Shown piece after piece: positions 22,136-30,751 of a DNA stretch of 64,000 bases (its first letter is position 1; each line of letters begins with the position of its first letter). Where the stretch lies: the NCBI RefSeq assembly GCF_014203355.1, contig NZ_JACHIR010000001.1:3412038-3476037 (forward strand), written 5' to 3'. Both the position numbers and the translations under genes were made by a program. The notes below the pieces were generated by a model. It was not told where the DNA came from. It saw only the letters and a program-made list of their open reading frames with translations, and made no database searches. The stretch comes from Kutzneria kofuensis. GTDB taxonomy: Bacteria; Actinomycetota; Actinomycetes; Mycobacteriales; Pseudonocardiaceae.

Positions 22136-22320
22136 CGGTCCTCGTGGTGGGGCGGTCGGTTCTCCTCGTACCAACTGTCGCGGCTGTCCGTCCGGCGCTC
22201 CGGATCGCGCTCGTCGGAGGTGGTCTCGGGCAGCACCTCGCCGAACACGTCGTCGAGGCGGCGGGTGGGTTCGCGTTGTTCGCGTGGCTCGCTCACCCGA
22301 CCATCGTCCATCATTGACAA
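22132..22320 (-). CDS. Small conserved acidic protein next to mscL
   Basis: 62 residues, highly charged, with RRLDDVFGEVLPETTSDERD and SWYEENRPPHH segments. No membrane segment and no known domain. Its last bases overlap the mscL stop on the opposite strand. I recall similar short proteins beside mscL in related actinomycetes, which supports it being real, but no function is known. An internal start at MDDGRV (two codons later) is also possible. Confidence 0.6.
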   Translation of the reverse strand: MSMMDDGRVSEPREQREPTRRLDDVFGEVLPETTSDERDPERRTDSRDSWYEENRPPHHEDR

Positions 22321-22358
22321 CAGAGGCTGTCAGCGAGCAGGAAACGGGGGAACCCCAC

Positions 22359-22640
22359 GTGAGCTTCTTCGACAAGGCCAAGGAGATGGCCAACGACCTG
22401 GCCGACAAGGCCGCTCCGCTGCGGGACAAGGCCGCCGAGGTGGCCAACGACCTGGCGGAGAAGGCCGAGCCGCTGCGCGAGAAGGCCGCGCCCTACCTGG
22501 AGCAGGCCAGCGAGGCGATCAACAAGGGCGCGGACGTCGCCGCGACCAAGATGGACGAGCTGACCGGCGGCAAGTTCAGCGAGGGCGTGCGCGCCGTCGG
22601 CGACAAGGTCGAGGAGCTGTTCAACCGCGACAAGAAGTGA
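22359..22640 (+). CDS. MT0933/Rv0909-like small helical protein
   Basis: 93 residues from GTG 22359 (GGGGG upstream). Eleven-residue repeats ADKAAPLRDKAAEVANDLAEKAEPLREKAAP form a long amphipathic helix, followed by ATKMDELTGGKFSEGVRAVGDKVEELFNRDKK, which matches the MT0933-type antitoxin family (DKxTGGKYxxxVDxxxDKVxxxL). No toxin gene is adjacent, so the antitoxin label should be taken only as a family name. The repeated part resembles apolipoprotein-like or stress proteins and may bind membranes. Confidence 0.65.
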   Translation: MSFFDKAKEMANDLADKAAPLRDKAAEVANDLAEKAEPLREKAAPYLEQASEAINKGADVAATKMDELTGGKFSEGVRAVGDKVEELFNRDKK

Positions 22641-22812
22641 GCGGACGCGGTCGGGGCCCGCGGTGACGGGCTCCGACCGGCCGCTCGACGGATCAAGGCG
22701 CTGCCCGTACCGACCGAGCGCGATCAGCCATTGTCCGCGCGGCACTACCGACCACGGACCGATGTTCCGTCGGGCGGGGTCGATCGCGGCGGCGTCGATG
22801 GATACGGTCGGA

Positions 22813-22832
22813 GGCCCGCCGGGTGGCGGGCC
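22813..22832 (-). terminator. Stem-loop after moaB/mogA gene
   Basis: GGCCCGCC (22813-22820) pairs with GGCGGGCC (22825-22832) around a 4-nt loop, starting 17 bp beyond the stop of the minus-strand molybdopterin gene. No T run follows, as is common in high-GC terminators. Confidence 0.45.
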
Positions 22833-22848
22833 CTCGACCGGAAACAGG

Positions 22849-23346
22849 TCAGTCGTCCAGGCTGGACAGTTGCTCGATGACGTGCGGCACCAGCGCCGAC
22901 AGGGTGGCCATGCCGTCGCGGACGGCGCCGCGGGAGCCGGCCAGGTTGACGACGAGGGTGCTGCCGGAGACGCCGACCAGGCCGCGGGAGATGCCGGCGT
23001 CCACGGCGCCGGCGGCGAGGCCGGAGGAGCGGAGCGCCTCGGCGATGCCCGGGATGGGGCGGTCCAGCACGCCCTGGGTGGCGTCGGGCGTCTGGTCGCG
23101 CGGCGACACACCGGTGCCGCCGACGGTGACGACCAGGTCGACGCCGCCGATGACGGCGGTGTTGAGCGCGTTGCGGATGCCCACCACGTCGCCGGACACC
23201 GCGACGACGCCGTCGACGATGAAGCCGGCCTCCTCCAACAGCTCGGTCACCAGCGGCCCGATGGTGTCCTCGTGCTCGCCGTGCACCACCGCGTCGTTGA
23301 CGATCACGACGAGGGCACGGCCGAGACGCTGCGCACTGCGTTCCAT
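22849..23346 (-). CDS. MoaB/MogA-family molybdopterin protein
   Basis: 165 residues. The MoCF_BD fold shows ALVVIVNDAVVHGEHEDTIGPLVTELLEEAGF, VDLVVTVGGTGVSPRDQTPDAT (molybdopterin-binding GGTGxSPRD motif) and LAGSRGAVRDGMATLSALVPHVIEQL. Members adenylate molybdopterin or act as MoaB2-type proteins in molybdenum cofactor synthesis. It is divergent from the epimerase gene; a molybdopterin oxidoreductase lies 6 kb to the right. MogA and MoaB cannot be separated by eye. Confidence 0.88.
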   Translation of the reverse strand: MERSAQRLGRALVVIVNDAVVHGEHEDTIGPLVTELLEEAGFIVDGVVAVSGDVVGIRNALNTAVIGGVDLVVTVGGTGVSPRDQTPDATQGVLDRPIPGIAEALRSSGLAAGAVDAGISRGLVGVSGSTLVVNLAGSRGAVRDGMATLSALVPHVIEQLSSLDD

Positions 23347-23440
23347 GGCACCAACCTAGCGGTCGAGTGGATCTGACGGTTCTGTGACGTACCGGGTCAC
23401 GGACGACCACGGCGGCGGGTCTGCCCATAACGTCGGCACG

Positions 23441-24502
23441 GTGCGAGTCCTCATCACCGGCGGGGCCGGTTTCATCGGCTCCCACGTCGCCGACGAACTG
23501 GCCGACCGCGGGCACGACGTGATCCTCCTCGACGCGCTGCTGCCGAAGGCGCACGGCACCGCGCAGCCGCCGCCGTGGACGGAACGGCACGACATCGTGC
23601 TCGGCGACGTGCGGGACGGCGAGTTGCTGGACAGCGTGCTGACCGGCGTGGACGTGGTGTGCCACCAGGCGGCGGTCGTCGGCCACGGCGTCGATCCCTC
23701 GGACGCCCCGGAGTACGCCGCCCACAACGACTACGGCACCGCCGTGCTGCTCGCCGCCATGCACCGCGCGGGCCTGCGGCGGCTGGTGTTGGCGTCGTCG
23801 ATGGTCGTGTACGGCGAAGGCCGCTACTTCTGCGCCGAGCACGGCATCGTCCGGCCGCTGCCGCGGCAACAGTCCGATGTGGATGCCGGCCGCTACGACC
23901 CGCGCTGTCCGTGCTGCGGGGCCGAGCTGGGTTGGCGCAAGGTGCCCGAGGACGCGCCGCTCGATCCCCGCAGCACCTACGCCGCCACGAAGCTGGCGCA
24001 GGAGCACCTCGCCGCCGCGTGGGCGCGACAGACCGGCGGCAGCGTGTGGGCGCTGCGCTACCACAACGTCTACGGGCCGCGGATGCCGCGCGACACCCCG
24101 TACGCCGGCGTCGCTTCCCTGTTCCGGTCCGCGCTCCGCAACGGGCAGGCGCCGACCGTGCTGGAGGACGGCCGGCAGATGCGGGACTTCGTGCACGTCA
24201 CCGACGTGGCGCTGATCAACGCCCTCGCCACCGAGCAGCCCGCCCCGGACGGCGTGCTGGAGGCCGTCAACGTGTGTTCCGGCGATCCGCACACTGTCGG
24301 CGAGCTCGCCGCGGAGCTGGCCGCCGCCTGCGACGGTCCCGCCCCGCGGATCGTGGGCGGCGCGCGGCCGGCGGACGTGCGGCACGTCGTCGCCGATCCG
24401 GCGAAGGCGGCTGAGCTGCTCGGCTTCAAGGCGCGGGTGGAGTTCGCCGCCGGCGTAGCCGACTTCGCCACAGCCCCGCTGCGAGACCCCGTCCGCCTCT
24501 GA
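23441..24502 (+). CDS. NAD-dependent sugar epimerase/dehydratase (SDR)
   Basis: About 353 residues from GTG 23441 (VRVLITGGAGFIGSHVADELADRG), the Rossmann start. TAACGT at 23428-23433 lies 8 nt before it with no ribosome site, suggesting a leaderless mRNA. It has the catalytic Ser (LASSMVVYG) and the YAATK catalytic Tyr-Lys pair, and RDFVHVTDVA later. Inserted between them is RYDPRCPCCGAELGWRKVP, a cysteine-rich loop absent from standard GalE/RmlB but seen in some actinobacterial epimerases. Probably acts on an NDP-sugar for the glycosyltransferases of this locus. Exact substrate unknown. Confidence 0.85.
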   Translation: MRVLITGGAGFIGSHVADELADRGHDVILLDALLPKAHGTAQPPPWTERHDIVLGDVRDGELLDSVLTGVDVVCHQAAVVGHGVDPSDAPEYAAHNDYGTAVLLAAMHRAGLRRLVLASSMVVYGEGRYFCAEHGIVRPLPRQQSDVDAGRYDPRCPCCGAELGWRKVPEDAPLDPRSTYAATKLAQEHLAAAWARQTGGSVWALRYHNVYGPRMPRDTPYAGVASLFRSALRNGQAPTVLEDGRQMRDFVHVTDVALINALATEQPAPDGVLEAVNVCSGDPHTVGELAAELAAACDGPAPRIVGGARPADVRHVVADPAKAAELLGFKARVEFAAGVADFATAPLRDPVRL

Positions 24503-24519
24503 TTTGCCACGCTGGGGTG

Positions 24520-25527
24520 TCAGACGGCGATGGGGAGCTTGACCTCGAAGCGGCAGCCGGGCCCGTGGTTCTGGGCGGCGATCTGGCCGCGGTGGGCCTC
24601 GACGAGGCCACGGGCGATGGCGAGGCCGAGGCCGGCGCCGCCGTCGCCGGAGGGGGTGCGGGCGGAGCTGCCGCGAAAGGCGACGTCGAAGACGCGGTCG
24701 AGCTCGTGGTCGGGGATGCCGCCGCAGGCGTCGTCGACACGGACGACGGCGTGGTCGTCCTGGGCGTCGACGTGGACGGCGACGGTGCCGTCGGCGGGGG
24801 TGTGGCGGATGGCGTTGGAGAGCAGGTTGCGGATGACCCGGGCCAGCTCGGGGTCGCTGCCGAGCACGACGGGCCACGCCTCGGCGTTGGCCTCCAGGTG
24901 CACGCCCTTGCGCGCGGCGACGGGGCCCTCGGCGGCGACGGCCTCGCTGATCACGTCCCGCAGCGGCACGGCGGACATGGTGAGCCGCAATGCGCCGGCG
25001 GTGATCTTGGAGAGCTCGAACAGGTCGTCGACCATGCCGGACAGGCGCTGCGTCTCGGTGCTGATGCGCGAGGCGTAGCCGGCGACGTCCTCGGGTGAGG
25101 AGACGACGCCGTCGGACAGGGCGTCGGCCATGGCCCGGATGCCGGCGAGCGGGGTGCGCAAGTCGTGGCTGATCCACGCGACGAGTTCGCGCCGGGACGC
25201 CTCGGCGGCGCGTTCCCGGGACCGGGCCTCGCGTTCCCACACGGTCCGCTTGGCGATGCCGCGCCCGAGCAGCAGGGCGGCCGGCACGGTGACCAGCGCG
25301 ACCCACAGGTAGACGAGCATGGTGGTGTTGAGCATCGGCGTGAACATGAAGCCGCTGACCCCCAGCACGCCGACGGCGGTGGCGATCAGCGGCACCAACA
25401 CCAGCACGGTCATGGACGTGGCCAGAGAGCGCTCTCTGAGCCACTGGAGCAGCACCAGGCCCAGCAAAGCGATCGGCAGCGTGAAGGCGATCGCGTACGG
25501 GGCGATGTGCATCAGCTCGACGAGCAC
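24520..25527 (-). CDS. Sensor histidine kinase
   Basis: 335 residues, GTG start. The N terminus has three TM helices with little extracytoplasmic sequence (about residues 10-30, 38-60, 68-88), so it probably senses a membrane-internal signal. The HisKA motif [10 protein letters not shown] has H121 as phosphoacceptor; the N box is [18 protein letters not shown] boxes are VDDACGGIP and [19 protein letters not shown]. It lies 3 bp after the response-regulator gene and is convergent with the epimerase (17 bp). Its partner is the OmpR-type regulator at 25531. Confidence 0.92.
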   Translation of the reverse strand: MLVELMHIAPYAIAFTLPIALLGLVLLQWLRERSLATSMTVLVLVPLIATAVGVLGVSGFMFTPMLNTTMLVYLWVALVTVPAALLLGRGIAKRTVWEREARSRERAAEASRRELVAWISHDLRTPLAGIRAMADALSDGVVSSPEDVAGYASRISTETQRLSGMVDDLFELSKITAGALRLTMSAVPLRDVISEAVAAEGPVAARKGVHLEANAEAWPVVLGSDPELARVIRNLLSNAIRHTPADGTVAVHVDAQDDHAVVRVDDACGGIPDHELDRVFDVAFRGSSARTPSGDGGAGLGLAIARGLVEAHRGQIAAQNHGPGCRFEVKLPIAV

Positions 25528-25530
25528 GGG

Positions 25531-26220
25531 TCACCTCATCCCGTCGAAGCGGTAGCCGACGCCCCAGACGGTGACGATCCGCTTGGGGTTGGCCGGGTCC
25601 TGCTCGATCTTCTCCCGCAACCGTCGCACATGGACGGTCACAGTGGACTGATCGCCGAAGTCCCAACCCCACACGCGTTCCAGCAGCTGAGGTCGGCTGA
25701 ACGCCTGGCCGGGGTTGACCATGAAGAACACCAGCAGGTCGAACTCCCGTGTGGTCAACGACAACGGGGAGCCGTTCAGGGTCGCGCTGCGGGCTACGGT
25801 GTCCAGCCGCAGATCTCCGTCCTCGATGACGCCCATCGACGGCCCCGACGGCACGCCCTTGGCGCGCCGCAGCACCGAGCCGACGCGCAGCGCCAGCTCG
25901 CGGGGGCTGAACGGCTTGGTGACGTAGTCGTCCGCGCCGAGCTGGAGCCCGACGACGCGGTCCTCCTCCTCGCCGAGCGCGGTGAGCATGACGATCGGCA
26001 CCGAGTGGCGCTGCCGGAGCCGCCGGCACACCTCGAGGCCGTCGATGCCGGGCAGCATCAGGTCCAGCACGATCAGGTCGGGCAGCTGCTTGGCGACCAG
26101 TTGGAGAGCGCTCTCTCCGTCTCCGGCGACGACCACCTCGTGTCCGTCGCGCTCCAGGTAGCGGCGCACCACGTCGCGCACCGTCTCGTCGTCGTCGACG
26201 ACCAGGACCCGTCCAGTCAT
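25531..26220 (-). CDS. OmpR-family response regulator
   Basis: 229 residues. The receiver domain has DDD at 9-11, phosphoacceptor Asp in DLIVLDLMLPGIDG, MLTALGEE and the Lys of YVTKPFSPREL. The C-terminal winged helix reads LTTREFDLLVFFMVNPGQAFSRPQLLERVWGWDFGDQSTVTVHVRRLREKIE. It is 4 bp downstream of the GT-C gene, so the order is GT-C, regulator, kinase in one operon. A locus-specific regulator of envelope genes is the likely role. Confidence 0.92.
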   Translation of the reverse strand: MTGRVLVVDDDETVRDVVRRYLERDGHEVVVAGDGESALQLVAKQLPDLIVLDLMLPGIDGLEVCRRLRQRHSVPIVMLTALGEEEDRVVGLQLGADDYVTKPFSPRELALRVGSVLRRAKGVPSGPSMGVIEDGDLRLDTVARSATLNGSPLSLTTREFDLLVFFMVNPGQAFSRPQLLERVWGWDFGDQSTVTVHVRRLREKIEQDPANPKRIVTVWGVGYRFDGMR

Positions 26221-26224
26221 GTCC

Positions 26225-27568
26225 TCACCAGTTCGTCAGCACCAGATGGTTGACCGCGAGCGCGGTCAGCGCCTGCGCCGCCAGCCACCACCGGCGGGTC
26301 GACGCCGGCAGCAGCGCCGCCGCCGGCACCAGCCACACCGTGAACGGTAGCCAGATGCGTTCCACTTCCGCCTTGCTCAACCCGGTGACGTCGGCCAGCA
26401 GGATCGCCAGCACGGCGGCGCCGGTCAGCAGCAACAACGGCGATCCCGGCAGCCGCCGCAGCCCGGCGATGGCCGCCGGGCCGGCCGCGAGCACCAGGGC
26501 GGCCAGGTCCGCCCATACCCAGTAGGAGTACGGCCGCAGGGCGCCGATGCCCTGGTAGTAGCGCTCGACCACCAGGTGGTAGCCGTCGAACCACCAGAAC
26601 CCGGACGCAGCGAAGGCGGCCATGACTGCGAGTGCCGCGACAACGGCCACTCCCAGTGCGACCCAGCGTCGGCTCATGACCAGGGCCGCCAGCGCGACCA
26701 GACCGAACAGCAGCAGCCCGTAGGAGAGGAACACCGAGTAGCCGAGCAGCAGCCCGCCGGCGACCCAGGCGATCCAGTGCCGCTGCACCAGCAGCGCGAC
26801 GGCCAGCGCTGTGACGCCTGCGAACAAGCCGTCGGCGGAGACGCCCATCCAGACGGCTCCCGGCAGCAACACCGAGAACGGCACGACGGCGGAAGCCAGC
26901 TCGCCGGTGCTGACGGAGCGAGTCGTCGAGGCGGGATCGGCACGGCGCCACGGCCACGGCCACGGCACCACCGTCGACGCCAGCTCGGTGTTGCCGAGGG
27001 ATCGGATCGTCCACGGCACGGCGAAGGCGGTGAGGCTGCCGATGAGGATCACGAACACGCCGGCCCACGCGCCGCCGCCGAGGCCGAGCCGGTCCAGCCA
27101 CACGAAGATCAGCAGCGCGCCCGGTGGGTGTCCGGCGACGTGCGTGGTCCACGAGTCGGGCTGGAAGTCGAGGATCCGGCCGCTGAACGACCGGAGCATC
27201 GCCGCGATGTCGTGCACGCCGGGCACCTCGTGCAGGTACTCGTCCCTGGAGGTGAGCCGGTCGGCGATGCCGCGCTGCCAGCCGTCGATCAACGCCAGCG
27301 AGAAGGTCCAGGCGACCGCGAGCGGATAGGCGAATCGCAGCGGCGGCCGCCAGGCGATCACCACGACGGCGACGAGAATCGCGAGCGGGGTGCCGATGCC
27401 GACGTGCGGCATCCATTGCGCGAACAGCGGGGGCGCTGCCGCGAAAACGTTCGGCACGGCGAGTCCGACCGCCGTGGCGATGCCCACGAACACCAGTGCC
27501 GCGCCGCCCACGACGAGATCAAGGCGCAAGCCGGTGCGTTGGGCCACGGAGGACACGGTAGCGGCCAC
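26225..27568 (-). CDS. Polytopic membrane protein, GT-C glycosyltransferase-like
   Basis: About 447 residues; starts at GTG 27568, 27556 and 27547 are all possible and none has a ribosome site, so it is probably leaderless. It has 10-12 TM helices. An extracytoplasmic loop after the second or third helix (WQRGIADRLTSRDEYLHEVPGVHD...WTTHVAGHPPGALL) resembles the acidic first loop and HPPG motif of GT-C enzymes, which use polyprenyl-phosphate sugars. It is divergent from the GT2 gene and heads the two-component operon. Likely an envelope glycan transferase; donor and acceptor unknown. Confidence 0.7.
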   Translation of the reverse strand: MAATVSSVAQRTGLRLDLVVGGAALVFVGIATAVGLAVPNVFAAAPPLFAQWMPHVGIGTPLAILVAVVVIAWRPPLRFAYPLAVAWTFSLALIDGWQRGIADRLTSRDEYLHEVPGVHDIAAMLRSFSGRILDFQPDSWTTHVAGHPPGALLIFVWLDRLGLGGGAWAGVFVILIGSLTAFAVPWTIRSLGNTELASTVVPWPWPWRRADPASTTRSVSTGELASAVVPFSVLLPGAVWMGVSADGLFAGVTALAVALLVQRHWIAWVAGGLLLGYSVFLSYGLLLFGLVALAALVMSRRWVALGVAVVAALAVMAAFAASGFWWFDGYHLVVERYYQGIGALRPYSYWVWADLAALVLAAGPAAIAGLRRLPGSPLLLLTGAAVLAILLADVTGLSKAEVERIWLPFTVWLVPAAALLPASTRRWWLAAQALTALAVNHLVLTNW

Positions 27569-27666
27569 GCTGGCCGAACCCGTGGTTCGCAAGAACTCCG
27601 TAAGACTTTTCGAGCCGTCAGCTTTCGGTAAGCAGGCAAAGGGTTCTGCCGGTTCCGGCGCGGTCC

Positions 27667-27672
27667 TAACTT
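27667..27672 (+). promoter_or_regulatory. -10 box of leaderless GT2 operon
   Basis: TAACTT ends 7 nt before the GTG at 27680, with no ribosome site between, fitting a leaderless transcript. The region to 27568 is also the promoter region of the divergent GT-C gene. Confidence 0.45.
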
Positions 27673-27679
27673 CGGCCGG

Positions 27680-28330
27680 GTGGATACCGTCGATGTGGTG
27701 CTGCCGTGCCTGGACGAGGCATTGGCGCTGCCGGCCGTGCTGACCGCGCTGCCACCGGGATATCGCGCGATCGTCGTCGACAACGGATCGTCGGACGGCT
27801 CGCCGGAAGTCGCCGCGGCGCACGGCGCAATGGTCGTGCGTGAATCGCGGCGCGGTTATGGCGCCGCCGTGCACACCGGCTTGGAGCACGCGACCGCCGA
27901 CATCGTCTGCTTCCTGGACGCCGACGGGTCGTTGAACCCCCGGCAGTTGCCGGCGCTCGTGCGCACAGTGCAAGGCGGCGCGGATATGGCCGTGGGACGG
28001 CGAATTCCGCAGGGACGTGGCAGTTGGCCGTGGCATGCCCGTCTGGGCAACCGAATTCTCGCCGCGCTGATGCGGAAACGGGGACTCAAGGTGAGGGACA
28101 TCGCGCCGATGCGGGCCGTCCGCCGCGAGCGACTGCTGGCTCTCCAGGTCGAGGACCGGGCCTTCGGCTATCCGCTCGAACTGCTCATCCGTGCCGCCGA
28201 GGCGAACTGGCGGGTCGTCGAGTCGGACGTCACGTACCGGCCGCGGACCGCCGGCACGAAGTCCAAGGTTTCCGGTTCGGTGCGCGGGACTCTGCGGGCC
28301 GTGCACGACATGGCGGGGGTGCTCCGATGA
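27680..28330 (+). CDS. Family 2 glycosyltransferase
   Basis: 216 residues. VDVVLPCLDEALALPAVL, AIVVDNGSSDGSPEVAAAHGAMVV, GYGAAVHTGLEHATADIVCFLDADGSLNP (DxD metal site) and GRRIPQGRGSWPWHARLGNRIL define a short GT2 of the DPM/polyprenyl-sugar synthase type without TM helices. First gene of a rightward operon; its stop overlaps the next ATG (ATGA). Probably makes a lipid-linked sugar that the adjacent GT-C protein could use. Confidence 0.85.
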   Translation: MDTVDVVLPCLDEALALPAVLTALPPGYRAIVVDNGSSDGSPEVAAAHGAMVVRESRRGYGAAVHTGLEHATADIVCFLDADGSLNPRQLPALVRTVQGGADMAVGRRIPQGRGSWPWHARLGNRILAALMRKRGLKVRDIAPMRAVRRERLLALQVEDRAFGYPLELLIRAAEANWRVVESDVTYRPRTAGTKSKVSGSVRGTLRAVHDMAGVLR

Positions 28331-28989
28331 CCGATCGTGCCTGCGTGCTGGTGGTGGCGAAGGCCCCGGTGTCGGGTCTGGCCAAGACCCGGCTGACTCC
28401 GGCCGCGACGCCGGAGCAGGCCGCCGAGGTGGCCGCCGCGTCGTTGCTGGACACGCTGGATGCCGTGTTGTCGGTGCCGCGCGTCCGGCGAGTCGTCGCG
28501 ATGACCGGCGACCTCGAGAAGGCGGCGCGGTCCGCCGAGCTGCGCCGGATGTTGCGTTGGTTCGACGTGATTCCCCAGCGCGGCAACGACTTCGCCGAAC
28601 GACTTGCGAACGCGCATCACGACGTCGCCGACCTGCCGGTGGTGCAGATCGGCATGGACACGCCGCAGGTGACGCCCTGGCTGCTCGGCTCGGCGGTCGT
28701 CAGCACGCTCGCCGGCGACGCCGCGCTCGGCCTCGCCGAGGACGGCGGCTGGTGGGCGCTCGGTCTGAAGGATCCGTTGCACGCCATGGCCCTGCGCCGT
28801 GTCCCGATGTCGCAGCCGGACACCGGGAGCCGAACCCTGGACGCGTTGCACGACCTGGATCTGCAGGTCTCGCCGCTGCCGGTCTTGTCCGACGTGGACA
28901 CGATCGAGGACGCGAGAAGGGTGGCGGCGTTGTTGCCGCGCAGCAGGTTCGCGGCCGCGGTCAGTGTGGTGAGGCAGCCCGTCTCGTGA
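28327..28989 (+). CDS. TIGR04282/DUF2064-type nucleotidyl-sugar-transferase-like protein
   Basis: 220 residues. CVLVVAKAPVSGLAKTRLTPAATPEQAAEVAAASLLDTLD is the N-terminal signature of the TIGR04282/DUF2064 family (K-x-PxxGxVKTRL), and VVQIGMDTPQVTPWLL plus ALGLAEDGGWWALGL give the acidic site with GxDGGWW. The fold is GT-A-like; biochemical activity is poorly known. Overlaps the GT2 stop and the methyltransferase GTG by 4 bp each, so the three proteins are co-translated. Confidence 0.85.
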   Translation: MTDRACVLVVAKAPVSGLAKTRLTPAATPEQAAEVAAASLLDTLDAVLSVPRVRRVVAMTGDLEKAARSAELRRMLRWFDVIPQRGNDFAERLANAHHDVADLPVVQIGMDTPQVTPWLLGSAVVSTLAGDAALGLAEDGGWWALGLKDPLHAMALRRVPMSQPDTGSRTLDALHDLDLQVSPLPVLSDVDTIEDARRVAALLPRSRFAAAVSVVRQPVS

Positions 28990-29603
28990 CCACCACCGAG
29001 TTCGATCCCGGGCTGCTCGGCGAGCACTGCTGGCTGGAGTGCGCGAACGGGGAGCGAGTGATGCTGCCGGTGACCAGGTGGCAGGAGCTGGACAGCACGG
29101 ACGAGCCGCTGCTGGCCGCGTGTCTCGGGCCGACGCTGGACGTCGGCTGTGGGCCGGGTCGGCTGGTCGAGGCGCTGACGCGGCGCGGCGTGATCGCGCT
29201 CGGCGTGGACGTCTCGCCGATCGCCGTCGAGCTGACCCAGGCCCGCGGCGCGCCCGCGCTGTGCCGGGACGTGTTCGAACGCATCCCCGGCGAAGGCCGC
29301 TGGCGGCATGTTCTGTTGGCCGACGGCAACATCGGCATCGGCGGCGACCCGGTCGCGTTGCTACGCAGGGCCCACGAGCTACTCCGGCCCGACGGCAGTG
29401 TGCTGGCCGAACTCGATCCGCCCGGCACCGGCCTGCGCCGCCAGCAGGTTCGACTGTCCAGCGTGGACAGCAGCGGCGGCTGGTTCGACTGGGCCCGGCT
29501 CGGCCCGGACGGGTTGGAGCGCACAGCCGGCGAGGCCGGCTTGGAGATTCGATGGTTGACGGAAAGGGGCGGCCGGTGGTTCGCCGAGCTCCAGCGGCAC
29601 TGA
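28986..29603 (+). CDS. SAM-dependent class I methyltransferase
   Basis: 205 residues, GTG start overlapping the upstream stop. GPTLDVGCGPGRLVEALTRRGVIALGVDVSPIAVELTQAR is motif I and post-I; ALCRDVFERIPGEGRWRHVLLADGNIGIGGDPVALLRRAHELLRPDGSVLAELDPPG gives the later motifs. Soluble. Probably methylates an intermediate of the locus; substrate unknown. TGATG junction with the next gene. Confidence 0.85.
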   Translation: MTTTEFDPGLLGEHCWLECANGERVMLPVTRWQELDSTDEPLLAACLGPTLDVGCGPGRLVEALTRRGVIALGVDVSPIAVELTQARGAPALCRDVFERIPGEGRWRHVLLADGNIGIGGDPVALLRRAHELLRPDGSVLAELDPPGTGLRRQQVRLSSVDSSGGWFDWARLGPDGLERTAGEAGLEIRWLTERGGRWFAELQRH

Positions 29604-30751
29604 TGCGGCGGCGCGGTGTGAAAAGCCTCCGGGAGACCGTGAGCCGGCTGCAGGACAAGGCGTTCGGGCTGCTGAGGTTCAAGAGCCTGGTGCACGATCC
29701 GCGGGTCACCTCACGCATCGGAACCTGGCTGGGCATCGCCTTCACGGTCTGCTTCGTCACGGGCGTGATCAGCCACTTCATCCAGCACCCGGCGAGTTGG
29801 TTCTCCTGGCCGAGCCGGCCGGTCAACCTGTACCGGATCACGCAGGGGGCGCACGTCATCTCCGGCGTGGCGGCGATTCCGTTGCTCATCGCCAAGCTGT
29901 GGACGGTCTACCCGAAGCTGTTCGAACGGCCGGCGGTGAAGTCGGTGCTGCACGCGCTGGAGCGGATCTCCATTCTGGTGCTGGCCGGCGCGGCGTTCTT
30001 CGAACTGGCCTCCGGCACGTTCAACGCGGCGCAGAACTACCCGTGGAGCTTCTTCTTCACCACGGCGCACTATGCGGTCGCGTGGATCGCGTTCGGCTCG
30101 CTGCTGGTGCACATCGCGGTGAAGCTGCCGCTGATCCGGGAATCGCTGGGCAAACGCGAGATCGACGTGAGCCGCCGGGCGTTCCTGCGCACGACGTGGC
30201 TGACCAGCGGCGTCGCCGTGCTGGTGTTCGGCGGCAGCACGATTCCGTTCCTGCGCAACGTGTCCGCCCTGTCGGAGCGGTCCAACGGCGGCCTGCAGGG
30301 GCTGCCGGTGAACCGCACCGCCAAGGAGGCCAACGTGAACACGGTCGATTCGAGCTGGCGGCTGGAGGTCGTCGGCCCCAACGGCACCTCGACGTTCTCC
30401 CGCGAACAGCTCCAGTCGATGCGGCAGACCACCGCTGAGCTGCCGATCGCGTGTGTCGAGGGCTGGAGTCAGACCGCCACCTGGACCGGTGTGCCGGTGA
30501 TGGACCTGCTCGCAGCGGTCGGGGCGCCGGCAGGGGCGTCGATCCGGGTCAGCTCGCTGGAGAAGGGCGGGCTGTACAACTCGACCACGTTGCCCGGCAC
30601 CCACACCTCGGATCCGTTGACGCTGTTGGCATTGAGGCTGGAGGGCAAGGTGCTCGACCTCGATCACGGCTACCCGTGCCGGATCATCGCCCCGAGCCGG
30701 CCCGGTGTGCTGCAGACCAAGTGGGTTCGCCGGCTGGAGGTGATCACGTGA
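29603..30751 (+). CDS. Membrane-anchored sulfite-oxidase-type molybdopterin oxidoreductase
   Basis: 382 residues in two parts. The N-terminal half has four or five TM helices with histidines placed as in cytochrome b-like proteins (GVISHFIQHP, GAHVISG, TTAHYAVAW, LVHIAVKLP). After a fifth hydrophobic segment near residue 205, the C-terminal half (SWRLEVVGPNG, TAELPIACVEGWSQTATWTGVPVMDLL, YPCRIIAPSRPGVLQTKWVRRLEV) is a sulfite-oxidase-like molybdopterin domain with the ligating Cys in ACVEGW. It would face the outside. No TAT signal, so the TM half anchors it. Electron donor and substrate unknown. GTGA overlap with the next gene. Confidence 0.85.
   Translation: MRRRGVKSLRETVSRLQDKAFGLLRFKSLVHDPRVTSRIGTWLGIAFTVCFVTGVISHFIQHPASWFSWPSRPVNLYRITQGAHVISGVAAIPLLIAKLWTVYPKLFERPAVKSVLHALERISILVLAGAAFFELASGTFNAAQNYPWSFFFTTAHYAVAWIAFGSLLVHIAVKLPLIRESLGKREIDVSRRAFLRTTWLTSGVAVLVFGGSTIPFLRNVSALSERSNGGLQGLPVNRTAKEANVNTVDSSWRLEVVGPNGTSTFSREQLQSMRQTTAELPIACVEGWSQTATWTGVPVMDLLAAVGAPAGASIRVSSLEKGGLYNSTTLPGTHTSDPLTLLALRLEGKVLDLDHGYPCRIIAPSRPGVLQTKWVRRLEVIT

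Noticed and set aside
22359-22640. A toxin-antitoxin pair around the MT0933-like gene
   Set aside because: Neither neighbour resembles a toxin; mscL and moaB/mogA flank it.
22745-26029. A 1094-codon open frame on the minus strand
   Set aside because: It crosses moaB, the epimerase and both two-component genes in other frames and is Arg-rich without motifs; each overlapped gene has clear family signatures.
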